Part shown: positions 41,823-51,824 of the stretch, one piece after another
Position numbering within the stretch: position 1 is the first letter of the stretch
How the letters are laid out: every line of letters begins with the position of its first letter
Assembly (NCBI GenBank): GCA_014526335.1
Contig: JACTAT010000315.1
Coordinates: 248,001-312,000 of the forward strand
Direction: 5' to 3'
DNA length: 64,000 nucleotides
DNA from: Chrysaora quinquecirrha
Lineage: Eukaryota; Cnidaria; Scyphozoa; Semaeostomeae; Pelagiidae
Position numbers and translations under genes: made by a program
The notes under the pieces: model-generated
Database searches by the model: none
What the model saw: only the letters and a program-made list of their open reading frames with translations
Told to the model about the DNA's origin: nothing

Positions 41823-42824
41823 TGATCGAATAAAAGACATAAGAGATCAATGGTCCCAAAAATATGAATAATCCAGGATACAATCCAATATTCCAGATAA
41901 AGTAATTGAATAAATATGATCACAGTGAAAAGCAGCTACAAACTAACAAGTTTTTAATTTTTTTTCAAGCTAAAAATTGTCAGTATTTAAGAGTTTGGAG
42001 GTTTTGAGTGATTCTGTAAATCATTTATGCATGGCATTTTGCTGTTCGAGTGGTTTGTGCAAAGTAAAAAAGAGTATTCGTTTAATGATGATTAATGCGC
42101 CGCGGTCTCTAAGGCAGACAAAGAGGCACTAATACACACAGGATTGGCAACAATTTGGATCGTATTTGGCAAATTCACTTCAGTATAACAAATAATAATG
42201 ATACATTGTTTATGGATTCTACTCTGCCACCAACTTCTTGGTGGCCAATCCGCCTTCTACGATCCAGATTACCGTTGCTGTTGTTATAAACTTTTAAAAT
42301 CCATTGTTTATAATCTTGGATTAACAGTTATATCACTGGCAAAATTTCAATAGTTCGTTTGACAAGATTTTCATTGCTACGCAACATGGTTCATTACAAA
42401 CTTCTTCCTCCTGTAACAAAGAACTTCTTGACCAACTGATCTTTGATCTGTCCTCTTCTTCCATCACCTGTTTTCCAGCACGAACCTTTCGCATAACGAC
42501 CTTCTACTTCACTTCCTTCAAACGTCGCGGATAAAGTGCTTCAGCAGGTAATGTCCGTAGCAGAAACTTAAAGAAAAGGACCATTACTTAGCATTTCATA
42601 ACGTTTGCAAAGACTGAGATATTATATGGTTCGGACTAAATTGTGCGTTTTATTCAATATTTACACAACTGTTTCGTAATTGAAACTTCTGCTAGGACTA
42701 TACCGATAGATTTGACCACAAAGAACTTTGTGGAATGATCTGGCAAGCCCGGTACGTCATTGGAACCTCATTCAACGTTTGAGCTGACTCAGCTCCTGGC
42801 CACTGACTCAGACTTACCTGCCCC
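41823..42824. other. Non-coding after BEL piece 2
   Basis: No LTR boundary could be fixed. The BEL end sequence AAAAATCAGACCACGCAAAA (near 41798) recurs near 43303, suggesting a local duplication of the element end. No gene is seen. Confidence 0.4.
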
Positions 42825-43510
42825 ATGCACTAACATTTTCTGTAGTGCCCAATGCAGTAACATTTTCTTAAATGACCAATGCACTTATATTTTCTTAAGT
42901 GACCAATGCACTAACATGTGAACAATGCACTAACATTCTCTTAAGTGACCAATGCACTAACAGTTTCTTAAGTGACCAAAGCACTAACATTTTCTTAAGT
43001 GACCAATGCACTACACTTTCTGAAGTGCCTAATGCACTAACATTTTCTTAAGTGACCAATTGATCACATGTTTCCTGTTGGCTTAGGTCATAGTACACTT
43101 CCCAGTGGGGCTCGACCCAGACTTCTGTAAGCACGTGTTGAAAAAGATTGAACTTGCTTCGAGCTTCGATAGTACGATAAAATATGATGATGATGAATTA
43201 AAAGCATAATTCTCGCTCTCTCTCTCTCTTTCTCGTACTTGCCTAAAGCCCAAGATACAACATAAGTCTAACTCACCATTTAGAGCATATCTACCAGTCA
43301 AAAAATCAGACCACACAAAAAATAATGATCGATAAATAATGACCACTGACATTCTCTTAAGTGACCAATGCACTAACATTTTCTTAAGTGAACAATGCAC
43401 TAACATTTTCTTAAGTGCCCAAAGCGCTAACATTTTCTTAAGTGTCCAATGCACTAACATTTTCTTAAGTGACCAATGCATTAACATTTTCGTAAGTGAC
43501 CAATGCACTA
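42825..43510 (+). repeat. Two blocks of a 27-28-bp minisatellite
   Basis: Units of about CACTAACATTTTCTTAAGTG plus ACCAATG repeat at 42825-43075 and 43340-43510. The blocks are separated by unrelated sequence holding a CT run (about 43210-43230) and the duplicated BEL end. Open frames on both strands within the blocks are repeat artefacts. Confidence 0.8.
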
Positions 43511-44559
43511 ATGACTCAGTAGGCCTTTGTATTTCCTTACAACCATATTCAACTGCTTAGCTAACTCAGCTTCTTAAGCCACTGACTTAGTAGGCATTAG
43601 CATTTCGTTGGGAACCTCATATAACCTTTGGGATGACTCCGCTTCTAGACCACTTACAATTGGGACTTTGTGCTTGTCCCGCAAAGTAGTTTTGGACATA
43701 CAGTTTCATTCACTCTCACACAATATAAATCTCAGTAAACATTGAGCTGTCTCAGCGTGTAGATACTGACTCACAAGGCTTTGTAATAACATTTGAGCCT
43801 TTGCTAACTCAGTTTAAGAGATTGAGTACAATGAGGCTTTAGCAGCTTTAAACAATATAGACCTCATTCCAATATTGAACTGGCTCAACTAAGGCATGGT
43901 AATATCATTGGAAACTTTGGACTTATTCAGCACAACAGTTTTGTACATGCATAGGCATTCACTCTCGCATAATCAAAACCTTGTTGACTTTGAGCTGACT
44001 GATCACACATTGAATGGAGTTTGTTTTAGTGTGACAACTTGATGTACAATGTCAACGTTTTTAGATTCTCATTTTCACCCTTAATTCTGTTTTAACCCGT
44101 AAAAAATGAATTAACCTGTAAAGAAATGAATTAACCTGTGGAAAGAAAAAGGTGAACACCTACCTAAGGAACACATGCCAATGGAACTGCTTCCATGCTG
44201 GGAATGTGTTGTAGAAACAATGATTGGATGAACCCCCTTGAGAGGAAGACAACATGTTCTTCAGGATATTATTTAGTTTTACTAAAAGAATCGTACGTAT
44301 TGTCTACTAGAACTATTGCTCTAGCCTGTGCATTTTGCATAGGAGAGGGTGGGTGGGTAAAGTAAACACCACATTGATAAATAATTTTAATCCACCAGTT
44401 GGTTATCTGACAAAGATTGCAAACTCCCATCATCAGTGCTTCTAATGGCTGAATGCCAAGCACATGGCTGAATGCAAGAAAAGTAGAACCGAGATCTTCG
44501 CATTAATCATCATTTACGCCTGGGGCGTAAATGGACCATTTCGTAGATGAAAATTTTTG
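43511..44559. other. Non-coding, unassigned
   Basis: Short phrases recur at low similarity (for example TTGAGCTGACT and TTGAACTGGCT), suggesting old tandem decay. No gene is recognised. Confidence 0.3.
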
Positions 44560-44616
44560 ACCGACTGGATAATCGAAGTCCGGATAAACGGGGTTCGTAT
44601 AATCGAATTAGTACTG
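44560..44616 (-). repeat. pogo-type terminal repeat
   Basis: Read on the minus strand, the stretch is CAGTACTAATTCGATTATAC followed by TTTATCCGGACTTCGATTAT, closely matching the terminal repeat at 30089. It may be the lost other end of that element or a separate remnant. Confidence 0.5.
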
Positions 44617-45159
44617 ATTCAAAACCAGGAGTATATTATTTAGGTTTGACTGGTAAATTTGATTCTGCACTTTCCTTATTTAGTTCACTTTAGCACTTTC
44701 TTTTTTATGCTAACACGAACCGTTGTTTCTCAATGCTTGCATTTTTCGTTGACAACTAGTTGTGGCAACAGATTGATGTACCTAGGAGTGCCGCACGCTC
44801 AGCCGATAGGAATTCAGAAAGTTGATAAATAAGTTTAAAGTCGGTCTTAAAGTTCGGTGGATTATTGATTATTGACATTATTGCGGTGTAAAGAAGCTTG
44901 CCGTTATTCGAGTTATTCCTTCCGATGTTTTTATGTTGTGCTGCACAGTTCTGTTGCAAGTCAACTGAGGTGTTTCAAGGTTTAAATAGTCTCAAGTCAA
45001 TGCTGTTTGAGGTCGCAAGTTTCTGATCAATAATAATTTGTTTAAGTGACTATTGTTGGAGTCAAAGAACTCGCAACCACAGTAAAAGAACCCACTACGT
45101 TGTAGCGTAACAACTGCCTAAAAAAGCAAAAAAAAATTAGAATTGATGATTGAATTTTT

Positions 45160-46015
45160 CTAGGTTTCTACTGAAACCGCACTTACATATATTACTGATA
45201 AAATCTTAAAAAATATGGGAAAGAAACTTGTTACACCAACTGTGTTTATGGATCTTAGTACAGCATTTGATACAATTGACCATTCCATGATGCTGTCCAT
45301 ACTATTCAGTTATGGGTTTTACTGTCATTCAGTCTTTTGATTTGCATCTTATCTGCGAAATAGACCGCAAGTTGTCAAAGAAAACTCAGTGATATCAGAC
45401 CAAGAGAGCATACAATGTAGTGTTCCCCAAGGTTCCCTTCCTGGACCGCTACTCTTTGTACTCTATATATATGAAATTCCAGTAATTGTTGAAAAGCATG
45501 CGCGGAATTCAACATCTTAAGTCAGCGTACATGGCTATGCAGATGACTTGCAACTTTTTTGCAGCTGCACATCACAGTCACTTGAAGCCTGTGTTCGTAA
45601 TTTGGAACAATGCTGTAAATCAATATTAGACTGGTTCTCTCAAAATAAACCAAGATAAATTCCAATTCATTATCCATGGAACAAAGCAGCAGCACAAAGA
45701 GATCCCTACTCAGCTCAAATCTATTCCTATAAATGCAACATCTTTGGCAGCAATATCAGTTGTAAGAAATTTTGGGATGAAACTTGATGAAAATCTGACA
45801 TGGTAAGATCATATAACGAGGTTAAAAGGGACCTGTGCTGGACGACTCATTCAGTTCTCAAAAGTAAGGGGATCCATGAACAAAGAAACATTTCAGAATG
45901 TTGTCAACGCCACAGTTATCTCGAAAGTAAACTATGGTGACATCGTATATGCCAGTGCCACAAATGTCAACTTGCAGAAGATTCAACAAATTCAGAACTT
46001 TGCAGCAAGAGATTG
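45160..46015 (+). pseudogene. LINE reverse transcriptase fragment
   Basis: TVFMDLSTAFDTIDHSMML, FASYLRNRPQVV, CSVPQGSLPGPLLFVLYI, VHGYADDLQLFCS and, in another frame, KVNYGDIVYAS with LQKIQQIQNFAAR give RT palm to thumb in order. The active site is intact as YADD but stops and shifts are frequent. No endonuclease part is present. Confidence 0.75.
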
Positions 46016-46191
46016 AACCATTGATTGAAATTGAACCATTGTCTCAATTTTTAGACTGTCCAAAATAATACTTTTATTAATCCAAGAAGACCAAAGATAC
46101 CCACATGCAGCCTCTCTTTCACGCTATCGATGTTCACTACCGTTGTCCATAGGTAACACATCAAATACAAATTCACCACAGCAAATACAAA

Positions 46192-46320
46192 TCCGTGTAT
46201 CTTAGGGCCATCTAATATTCATATTTAAAACTACTTACTGATTTCGCGATTCAGGCAAAAGTGTGTGGCATTTCGCTTTTATATTTAGTAATAGAAAATC
46301 AAAAACAGATAAGTAACTAG
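46192..46320 (+). repeat. Tandem repeat copy whose partner is split by the hAT element
   Basis: CCGTGTATCTTAGGGCCA...CAGGCAAAAGTGTG at 46192-46320 matches 46433-46460 plus 47891-48000 with the hAT element removed. Copy A therefore serves as an approximate empty site for that insertion. Confidence 0.6.
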
Positions 46321-46592
46321 TTACAACAAAAATTTTACAGTCATTATTTGTATTCATAAAACTAAATATAATCTTTCTAAATTTTTGCTACGTTATCAGT
46401 CAATGTACATTTCATAAAATGATGTTAATAGTCCGTGTAGCCTAGGTCCACCTTATATTCCAGGGCCTCCGACGAAGGGGGGGGCCGGGGGGGCCTTGGC
46501 CCCCCCCCACTTTTTTGCAAAGTATGCCTTTATGAAATTTTTTTCGAACTGTTTTAATGCCTTAGACTAGTATCACAGAGTAAAGGAGAGGA

Positions 46593-46877
46593 GTGAAGGG
46601 GGGGGGGGGTGATGGCGTCACGACCAAATTACTCTTGGTCAACCCAGCAACCAGTGCAACACCGGAAAGGTCATTCTCCTTGGCTCGAAGAGTAAAGACA
46701 TGGTTACGCGCCACCATGACCCAGAAGAGGTTCAACAACCGGGCAATAATGAATTGTCACAAGGAAATCACAGATTCTTTGGACCTGGTCAGCGTTGGCA
46801 ACCAATTTGAATCCTTACACCAAGAGCACTATCAGAAGTTTTGCAATTTTCAGGCAGCAGACATTAAAAAAATGTAG
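46593..46877 (+). pseudogene. hAT transposase C-terminal dimerisation region
   Basis: LLVNPATSATPERSFSLARR, then VKTWLRATMTQKRFNNRAIM, is the conserved hAT C-terminal block (S/T-ERSFS-RR-KT-LR-TM). The catalytic N-terminal part is absent, so the element cannot be autonomous. The frame is open to 46877; the listed ATG is arbitrary because upstream homology is lost. Confidence 0.75.
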
Positions 46878-47564
46878 ATGTCTAGCTTTTCAGCCAATAT
46901 GTTAATGTATAACTTTTCAGCATTTATCGACACTACTGTATTTATGTTAGTTTGATACCGTTATGTTTTACAGGAATATGACGCAGCCCTTGTTTAGTTA
47001 CACCCTGGGTACAAGACTTTCCGTTTCAAAAAATGAAAATTTAAAAAAATGAAAACATTTAATTCAAAAATATGCAACTGCAAATCTGGTACTCCGGGTA
47101 TTGTTTAGTAGGGGTGTGAAATTTCTAACAACCTCAGGTATTTTGTTTTACTTTACCTTTGTTGAGAGAATAGTATAGTATTTAGTTATGGCAGTGACTA
47201 TCACACTTTGTGACAAGTGTTATAGATTTCATTTTTCATGTTATTTGAGAATGTCATCATCGTCTTGAATTGCTTAAATTTACATTTTATTTTGAGTACC
47301 TAAAACTGAAGCCAGTCATATTTTCAAGAAACAAAAATGTTAAGTCCAGTTAAAAAGGCACATTTTGTTGTAGGGAAAAATGATGTTTCGGTAAACGTAA
47401 ACACAATTCATTCAAATTCAGCGCTTGCTGACTGTCATTTTCTGCTAATGGGTGGATATTCGGGGGCTGTATGTCTATTTGCGGTATTTTTTATTATAGC
47501 GCACAAGGAGAATTTTCAGCATCCTAAGTCATTTGTTTTATGTTTTATTTTATTTTATATTTTA

Positions 47565-47691
47565 ATTTAACGGCCCAAGAAATCATAAGCTCTGCTTCTC
47601 TTGGGTCGTATAGTATACAATATTTTTGTACCTTGTAATTAGGATTGCATACTATGAAAAAAGTTGAATTGAATTGAATTGAATTGAATTT
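47565..47691 (+). repeat. Possible LINE 3' tail inside the hAT element
   Basis: A hairpin-like CGGCCCAAGAAATC...TCTCTTGGGTCG is followed by GCATACTATG and a run of TTGAA pentamers. Such hairpin-plus-short-tandem tails are common at LINE 3' ends. No coding part precedes it. Confidence 0.35.
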
Positions 47692-48393
47692 GAAGGCCTC
47701 AAATATGACAAAATTTCGTATGCTTCCGGGGGCTCCGCCCCCTGGACCCCTACCAGGGCTCTGCCCTGGACCCGCTGGGGGGCTAACAGCGCCCCCCAGT
47801 CCCCAGCTGTTTGGGGCAATGACCCTACGTAATTGGTATTTTTTTGAAAGTTTCGCCCCCCCCACTTTTCAGAACCAGTCGGAGGCCCTGTATTCAAACA
47901 AAACTACTAGTTGATTATACATATCAGGCAAAAGTGTGCCACATTTCAATTTTCCATGTGATAATGTGAAATTGAAATCAGAAAAGTAACATGCTGTTAT
48001 TGCTGAAATTCATTTCCGTGTAATCTATTAAAAATGACATTATTTATTCTTCACTGTCTGGGTTAAGAGTTCGTTTGTCTTCACATTTATTATTGAGATT
48101 CAAGAGCAGGTTGCTGAAGAATTCAATTTTACAGTTGCAATGAGGTGGCGCAATTAATATGTACTATACTCAAAAACGGTTTTTGATTTCTAACAACAAA
48201 ATCAAACTCAGTTCAAGTGATTTTACTAAGGAGGGTGCATCTATGAACAAATGTTAGGGCCCATATACACGAGCGAAATAAGGACATTCTTTCAAGGATT
48301 AAGGTAATTATCACGTCCGCTGCCCGTGTATACGGCCGTTTTCGTTCGTTTTCCTTATTTCTTTCACACGTAAGGATGAAAAGAACCGGCAAA

Positions 48394-48427
48394 AAAATAA
48401 GGGATGCTGTCGAGCATCCCTTATTTT
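48394..48427. repeat. 15-bp perfect hairpin near the Harbinger left end
   Basis: AAAATAAGGGATGCT (48394-48408), a 4-base loop GTCG, and its exact inverse (48413-48427). It lies about 165 bp upstream of the transposase start. Confidence 0.75.
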
Positions 48428-48590
48428 AAGGAAGCATTGTTTTCTCGTTGATGCCTGTCATCGAGGATTAGCGAACGTCGCTGAGAATCCAATTTCTAGG
48501 ACAACGCGTTTTTCATTCAATTCATTTTTCCTTCCACAAGAGAGGGTAGTTAAGAGTGAAATCTGTATAGCTAACTATAAAAATAAAATA

Positions 48591-49834
48591 ATGTCTGACG
48601 AAGAGTTTTTTATGTTACTTCTTCTTATGTCTGTCTACTAGTTAGAACAAAACAGGCAGCGTACAATGCAAAGAATGATGTCTTTTGCTGCAGTATATTT
48701 TTCAAATCGCAGTCTAGCAATGCAAAGAGCTGCCGTGCAGTTCTACTTAGATACTTACGGTGAAAGAGAGGCATGGGTTTATCACAGGCAAGAAAACGAA
48801 TTCGATGTGTATTATAATGCCGATCTTAATACAAGCAAGGATCTTGACCCACATTACTGGCTTAATCATTATAGAATGTGCCGTGAAACTTTTGATTATG
48901 TATGTTCTATTGTGAATGATTTTATGAAGAAGGAAGATACCAATATGAGGGAAAGTATACCTGTACCAAAAAGAGTTGGCGTTGCACTGTGGTGGCTAGG
49001 AAATGGTGAGACCTATAGATCAGTGGGACAAACATTTGGAATCTCGGCAGCAGCTGTTGGTTGCATAACAAAAGACTTTGCCGGTGCACTGGTAAATCTG
49101 AGAAATCGCTTTATAGTTTGGCCTCGTAGTGAAGAACAATGCCTTAACTCTGTCAAGTCATTTGAAAATCTATCACCTTACCCAATGTATTTGGCGCAAT
49201 TGATGGAACCCATATAAGGATCAAGGCCCCAGAAGAAAGTACTGTAGATTTTTTTGATAGAAAGCAATGCTATAGTATAGGTTGCCAGGGGGTGTGTGAT
49301 GGTAAATTGAGATTTATAAGTATGTCGACAGGATTTGCAGGCTCGATGCACGACTCGCGTATGCTCAGAAATACATGGATTTACGACGCTGGGAACGATA
49401 AAGAAATAATGCAAACACCGGTTTATCCACTGACAGCAACAAAATCAATAAAACCGTATCTGGTTGGGGATGCTGCATATCCAATGCACGATTTGTTGAT
49501 CAAGCCTTACCAATATGCTCCAAATATGGACCACGAAGAAAAAGTATTCAACTTGGCTCTATCTCAGGCACGTGTGTCAATTGAAAGAGCATTTGGAATA
49601 TTGAAAGGGAGATGGCGTATTCTGTTGGACAAGGTACTTCTTGAACCATCCTATGTTGCTGATATTGTTACAGCTTGTAGCGTTCTTCATAACATATGTC
49701 AAAATCGCAAAGAACCCATAGAAGAGGTAGTAGATCCCTATCACACTAATAATTGTGACACCCATTATGATAATGTATATCAATCTGGCGAAACTATCAG
49801 ACGTCTTTTGCGTGTTGACGTAAATAGTTTATAA
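48591..49834 (+). pseudogene. PIF/Harbinger transposase (HARBI1-like DDE)
   Basis: The likely start is ATG 48591 (MSDEEFFMLLLLMSVY), followed by an in-frame TAG at 48639-48641; reading continues with QRMMSFAAVYFSNRSLAMQR. A helix-turn-helix-like stretch includes GETYRSVGQTFGISAAAVGC. A frame change near 49180 leads into GAIDGTHIRIKAPEEST (first D), FAGSMHDSRML, LVGDAAYPM (second D) and SIERAFGILKGRWRILLDK (E). The frame is then open to TAA at 49834. The length, about 410 aa, is normal for the family. Function is DNA cleavage and joining with the Myb-like partner; this copy is inactive unless the breaks are sequence errors. Confidence 0.85.
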
Positions 49835-50124
49835 AACTGACTTTTTACTATTTTCCTTATTCCTCTTTCATTCATACAATTTTTGTACTGTTTTGTTGTG
49901 TTCATTGATTTCAAAAATAGAAGCAAGTGATATTTTTGTTTTGTTTTCCTGTTGCAAATTAAGCCGAAAGGAAAGCTTAGTGGTGCATTTTAGTGATCGG
50001 AAATCACAAGGAAAAGCCAAGCTGCAATCCAATCAAAATAAAAAGAACAACAGTCATGCAAACATTAACAGAAATGTGAAAATCCTTTAAACTACTAAAT
50101 TCGATAAAACATTACATAAAAATC

Positions 50125-51039
50125 TTAGTTACTGTCACTGTCGTCTGTATGTCTCTTTCTGTTTCTAAACATTTCCGCAACTTGCAGCAATACATCGCTT
50201 GTATGCCTTCTACTATTTTCCTCCATCTCTTTCATGCCTTCAAGGAACTGAGACATGGCATTCTGTTGTTGTTGCTGAATGCTTGCCAAACATTCTACCA
50301 ATTGGCTTGTTGCACCTGCCTTTGATGCCTTCTTCTTTTTCTTTCTTCTTGGTTGGGGTTTTTCAACTGCTTGTTCGGCTTCCTCCTCTTCTAGCTGAAC
50401 ATTTCCATTTCCATTGCCGTTATCTTCATTATTTTTGTTATTATCCCCATCTGCAACTTCATTTCCCGCCTCTCTTACTTCTTCAAACTGTACTATGCTT
50501 CTTGTGCCAAGAATCTCGTCAAAAGTATCATAGTATTTCGGCATGTTTCGTGCTTCTCCGCTTTTCTTGTTCTTCGCCTTTGCTTCTTTATATTTATCCT
50601 TTAACGCATTCAACTTTTTTTTTATCTGGTCTAACGATCTTTGCTTCCCTGCTTTGTTTACTGCTGCCATTATTCTTTTCCATGCCTGCGGATTCTTATG
50701 GCTTTCCAGCTCTACAAATGCGTCTTGCCATGCATTCACCAATGCATCCGTCTGTTCTGCTGTCCAGTGAACCCTTTCTTTTTGTAAAGTATCAGCTGAT
50801 GGTACTGTGGCCGGTGAAGACATTGTAGCGCTGCTTTGCTGGTAGAAATTTGGGCGTTGATTATAATTTCGTTCGAGAAAAGAAGGTGCAAAAGAATGTT
50901 CTGTTCGGGAGCTTGATGGTCTTATAAACGGTGTTGCAAAATCCATAAAGGGAAAACGTGGCGGTGCATAAAACCCAGACAAAGGTGTACTTGTACTTCT
51001 ACCATAACTTGAATTGAGAATCGACTGACTGACTTTCAT
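50125..51039 (-). CDS. Myb/SANT-like protein of the Harbinger element
   Basis: The 304-aa frame is intact. An N-terminal Ser/Pro-rich region is followed by a trihelix/SANT-like domain at about residues 88-165 (VHWTAEQTDALVNAWQDAF, NPQAWKRIMAAVNK, QIKKKLNALKDKYKEA). Then come an acidic Asn/Glu-rich linker, a basic tract (PQPRRKKKKKASKAG) that could act as a nuclear signal, and a C-terminal helix with IQQQQQNAMSQFLEGM. PIF/Harbinger elements encode such a Myb-like second protein that binds DNA and helps the transposase enter the nucleus. It is convergent with the transposase, with about 290 bp between stop codons. The start M at 51039 is the first in the frame. Confidence 0.85.
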   Translation of the reverse strand: MKVSQSILNSSYGRSTSTPLSGFYAPPRFPFMDFATPFIRPSSSRTEHSFAPSFLERNYNQRPNFYQQSSATMSSPATVPSADTLQKERVHWTAEQTDALVNAWQDAFVELESHKNPQAWKRIMAAVNKAGKQRSLDQIKKKLNALKDKYKEAKAKNKKSGEARNMPKYYDTFDEILGTRSIVQFEEVREAGNEVADGDNNKNNEDNGNGNGNVQLEEEEAEQAVEKPQPRRKKKKKASKAGATSQLVECLASIQQQQQNAMSQFLEGMKEMEENSRRHTSDVLLQVAEMFRNRKRHTDDSDSN

Positions 51040-51388
51040 ACATATTAGGGTCTTGAGAGTCTTCTACTAGCTCCAAATCTCGAGATGTTGTTTCTTCGCG
51101 TGCAGAAAGCCTTTGGTTTACGATCTGTCTGAAATTTGCCATTTTGAAAGTCCTTATATGGTGTACAGCTACGCACTCACTGACGATTTTCCAAAGATTT
51201 AACTCAAAGAAAATGCCGCAGATAATTTATCAAGGAGTTATAATGTCATCTGTCATCGTGGATGAAAAACATGACAGATGTTACCCGTTTTGATATGAAA
51301 AATAAGGAAAGCTGCTCTGGAATTCACACCTTATTACGCTGCACCCTACTGTTTAAGGCCAATTTAAGGTACTCGTGCATATGGGCCC

Positions 51389-51824
51389 TTAAATTATCGT
51401 ATTATCACTCTGTTGCTATCATGCTGGTAACAGTGCTTGTGCTCGCTGGATATGCCATTGCATTCGAAAGCTCTAGGTCAGGAAAATCCATATTTGCACT
51501 TATCGACCTTTTTGGATGCACTAGTAGAGAGATGTTGCAGTCAAAGGACAAAAAAGGCTCTTTGATGACGTCATTGAAAAGTCCAACTTCCGGTCAAAAT
51601 TTCACAAGGCCCATCTTAGATTTGGAATCAGCGCTATCGATTTACCCAGAATGTGTTATAAAATTCAAAGTTAGGTTGAAAGTCAGGTTGTTATGGAAAA
51701 TTCCCTACCTATTACGCGAAAGTCTGGTAGCTGTGCTGTTTTCGGGTTGCCGTAGCATTTTCCACGAATACGTCACTACACTTTTCTTCACTTTTTATCT
51801 TTCACGCATACTGCGCGGCATCTT
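51389..51824. other. Non-coding between Harbinger and BEL
   Basis: An open frame crosses this area on +, but it runs antisense into the BEL integrase sequence and shows no domain. No LTR is recognisable. Confidence 0.35.

Larger units (their letters stand above)
46461..47890 (+). mobile_element. hAT element (1430 bp) with 5-bp duplication
   Basis: The termini CAGGGCCTCCGAC and the inverse GTCGGAGGCCCTG are perfect 13-bp inverted repeats. TATTC occurs on both sides (46456-46460 and 47891-47895), and comparison with the uninterrupted neighbour at 46192 supports a single TATTC before insertion. hAT subgroups with 5-bp duplications exist. The interior holds the end of a hAT transposase, a LINE-like 3' tail and C-rich and G-rich stretches. 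Confidence 0.75.
48257..51388. mobile_element. PIF/Harbinger element, both ends and both genes present (3132 bp)
   Basis: GGGCCCATATACACGAG at the left end matches the inverse right end GGGCCCATATGCACGAG with one difference. TTA flanks both sides (48254-48256 and 51389-51391), the typical Harbinger duplication. The element holds a transposase on + and a Myb/SANT-like protein on -, converging in the middle. The transposase in this copy carries a stop and a frameshift. Confidence 0.9.

Noticed and set aside
43083..43560. Repetitive proteins on both strands (141 aa and 73 aa frames)
   Set aside because: They are translations of the 28-bp minisatellite, with no start context or domain.
50199..50828. 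209-aa + strand ORF
   Set aside because: It is the antisense shadow of the Myb/SANT-like gene at 50125-51039.
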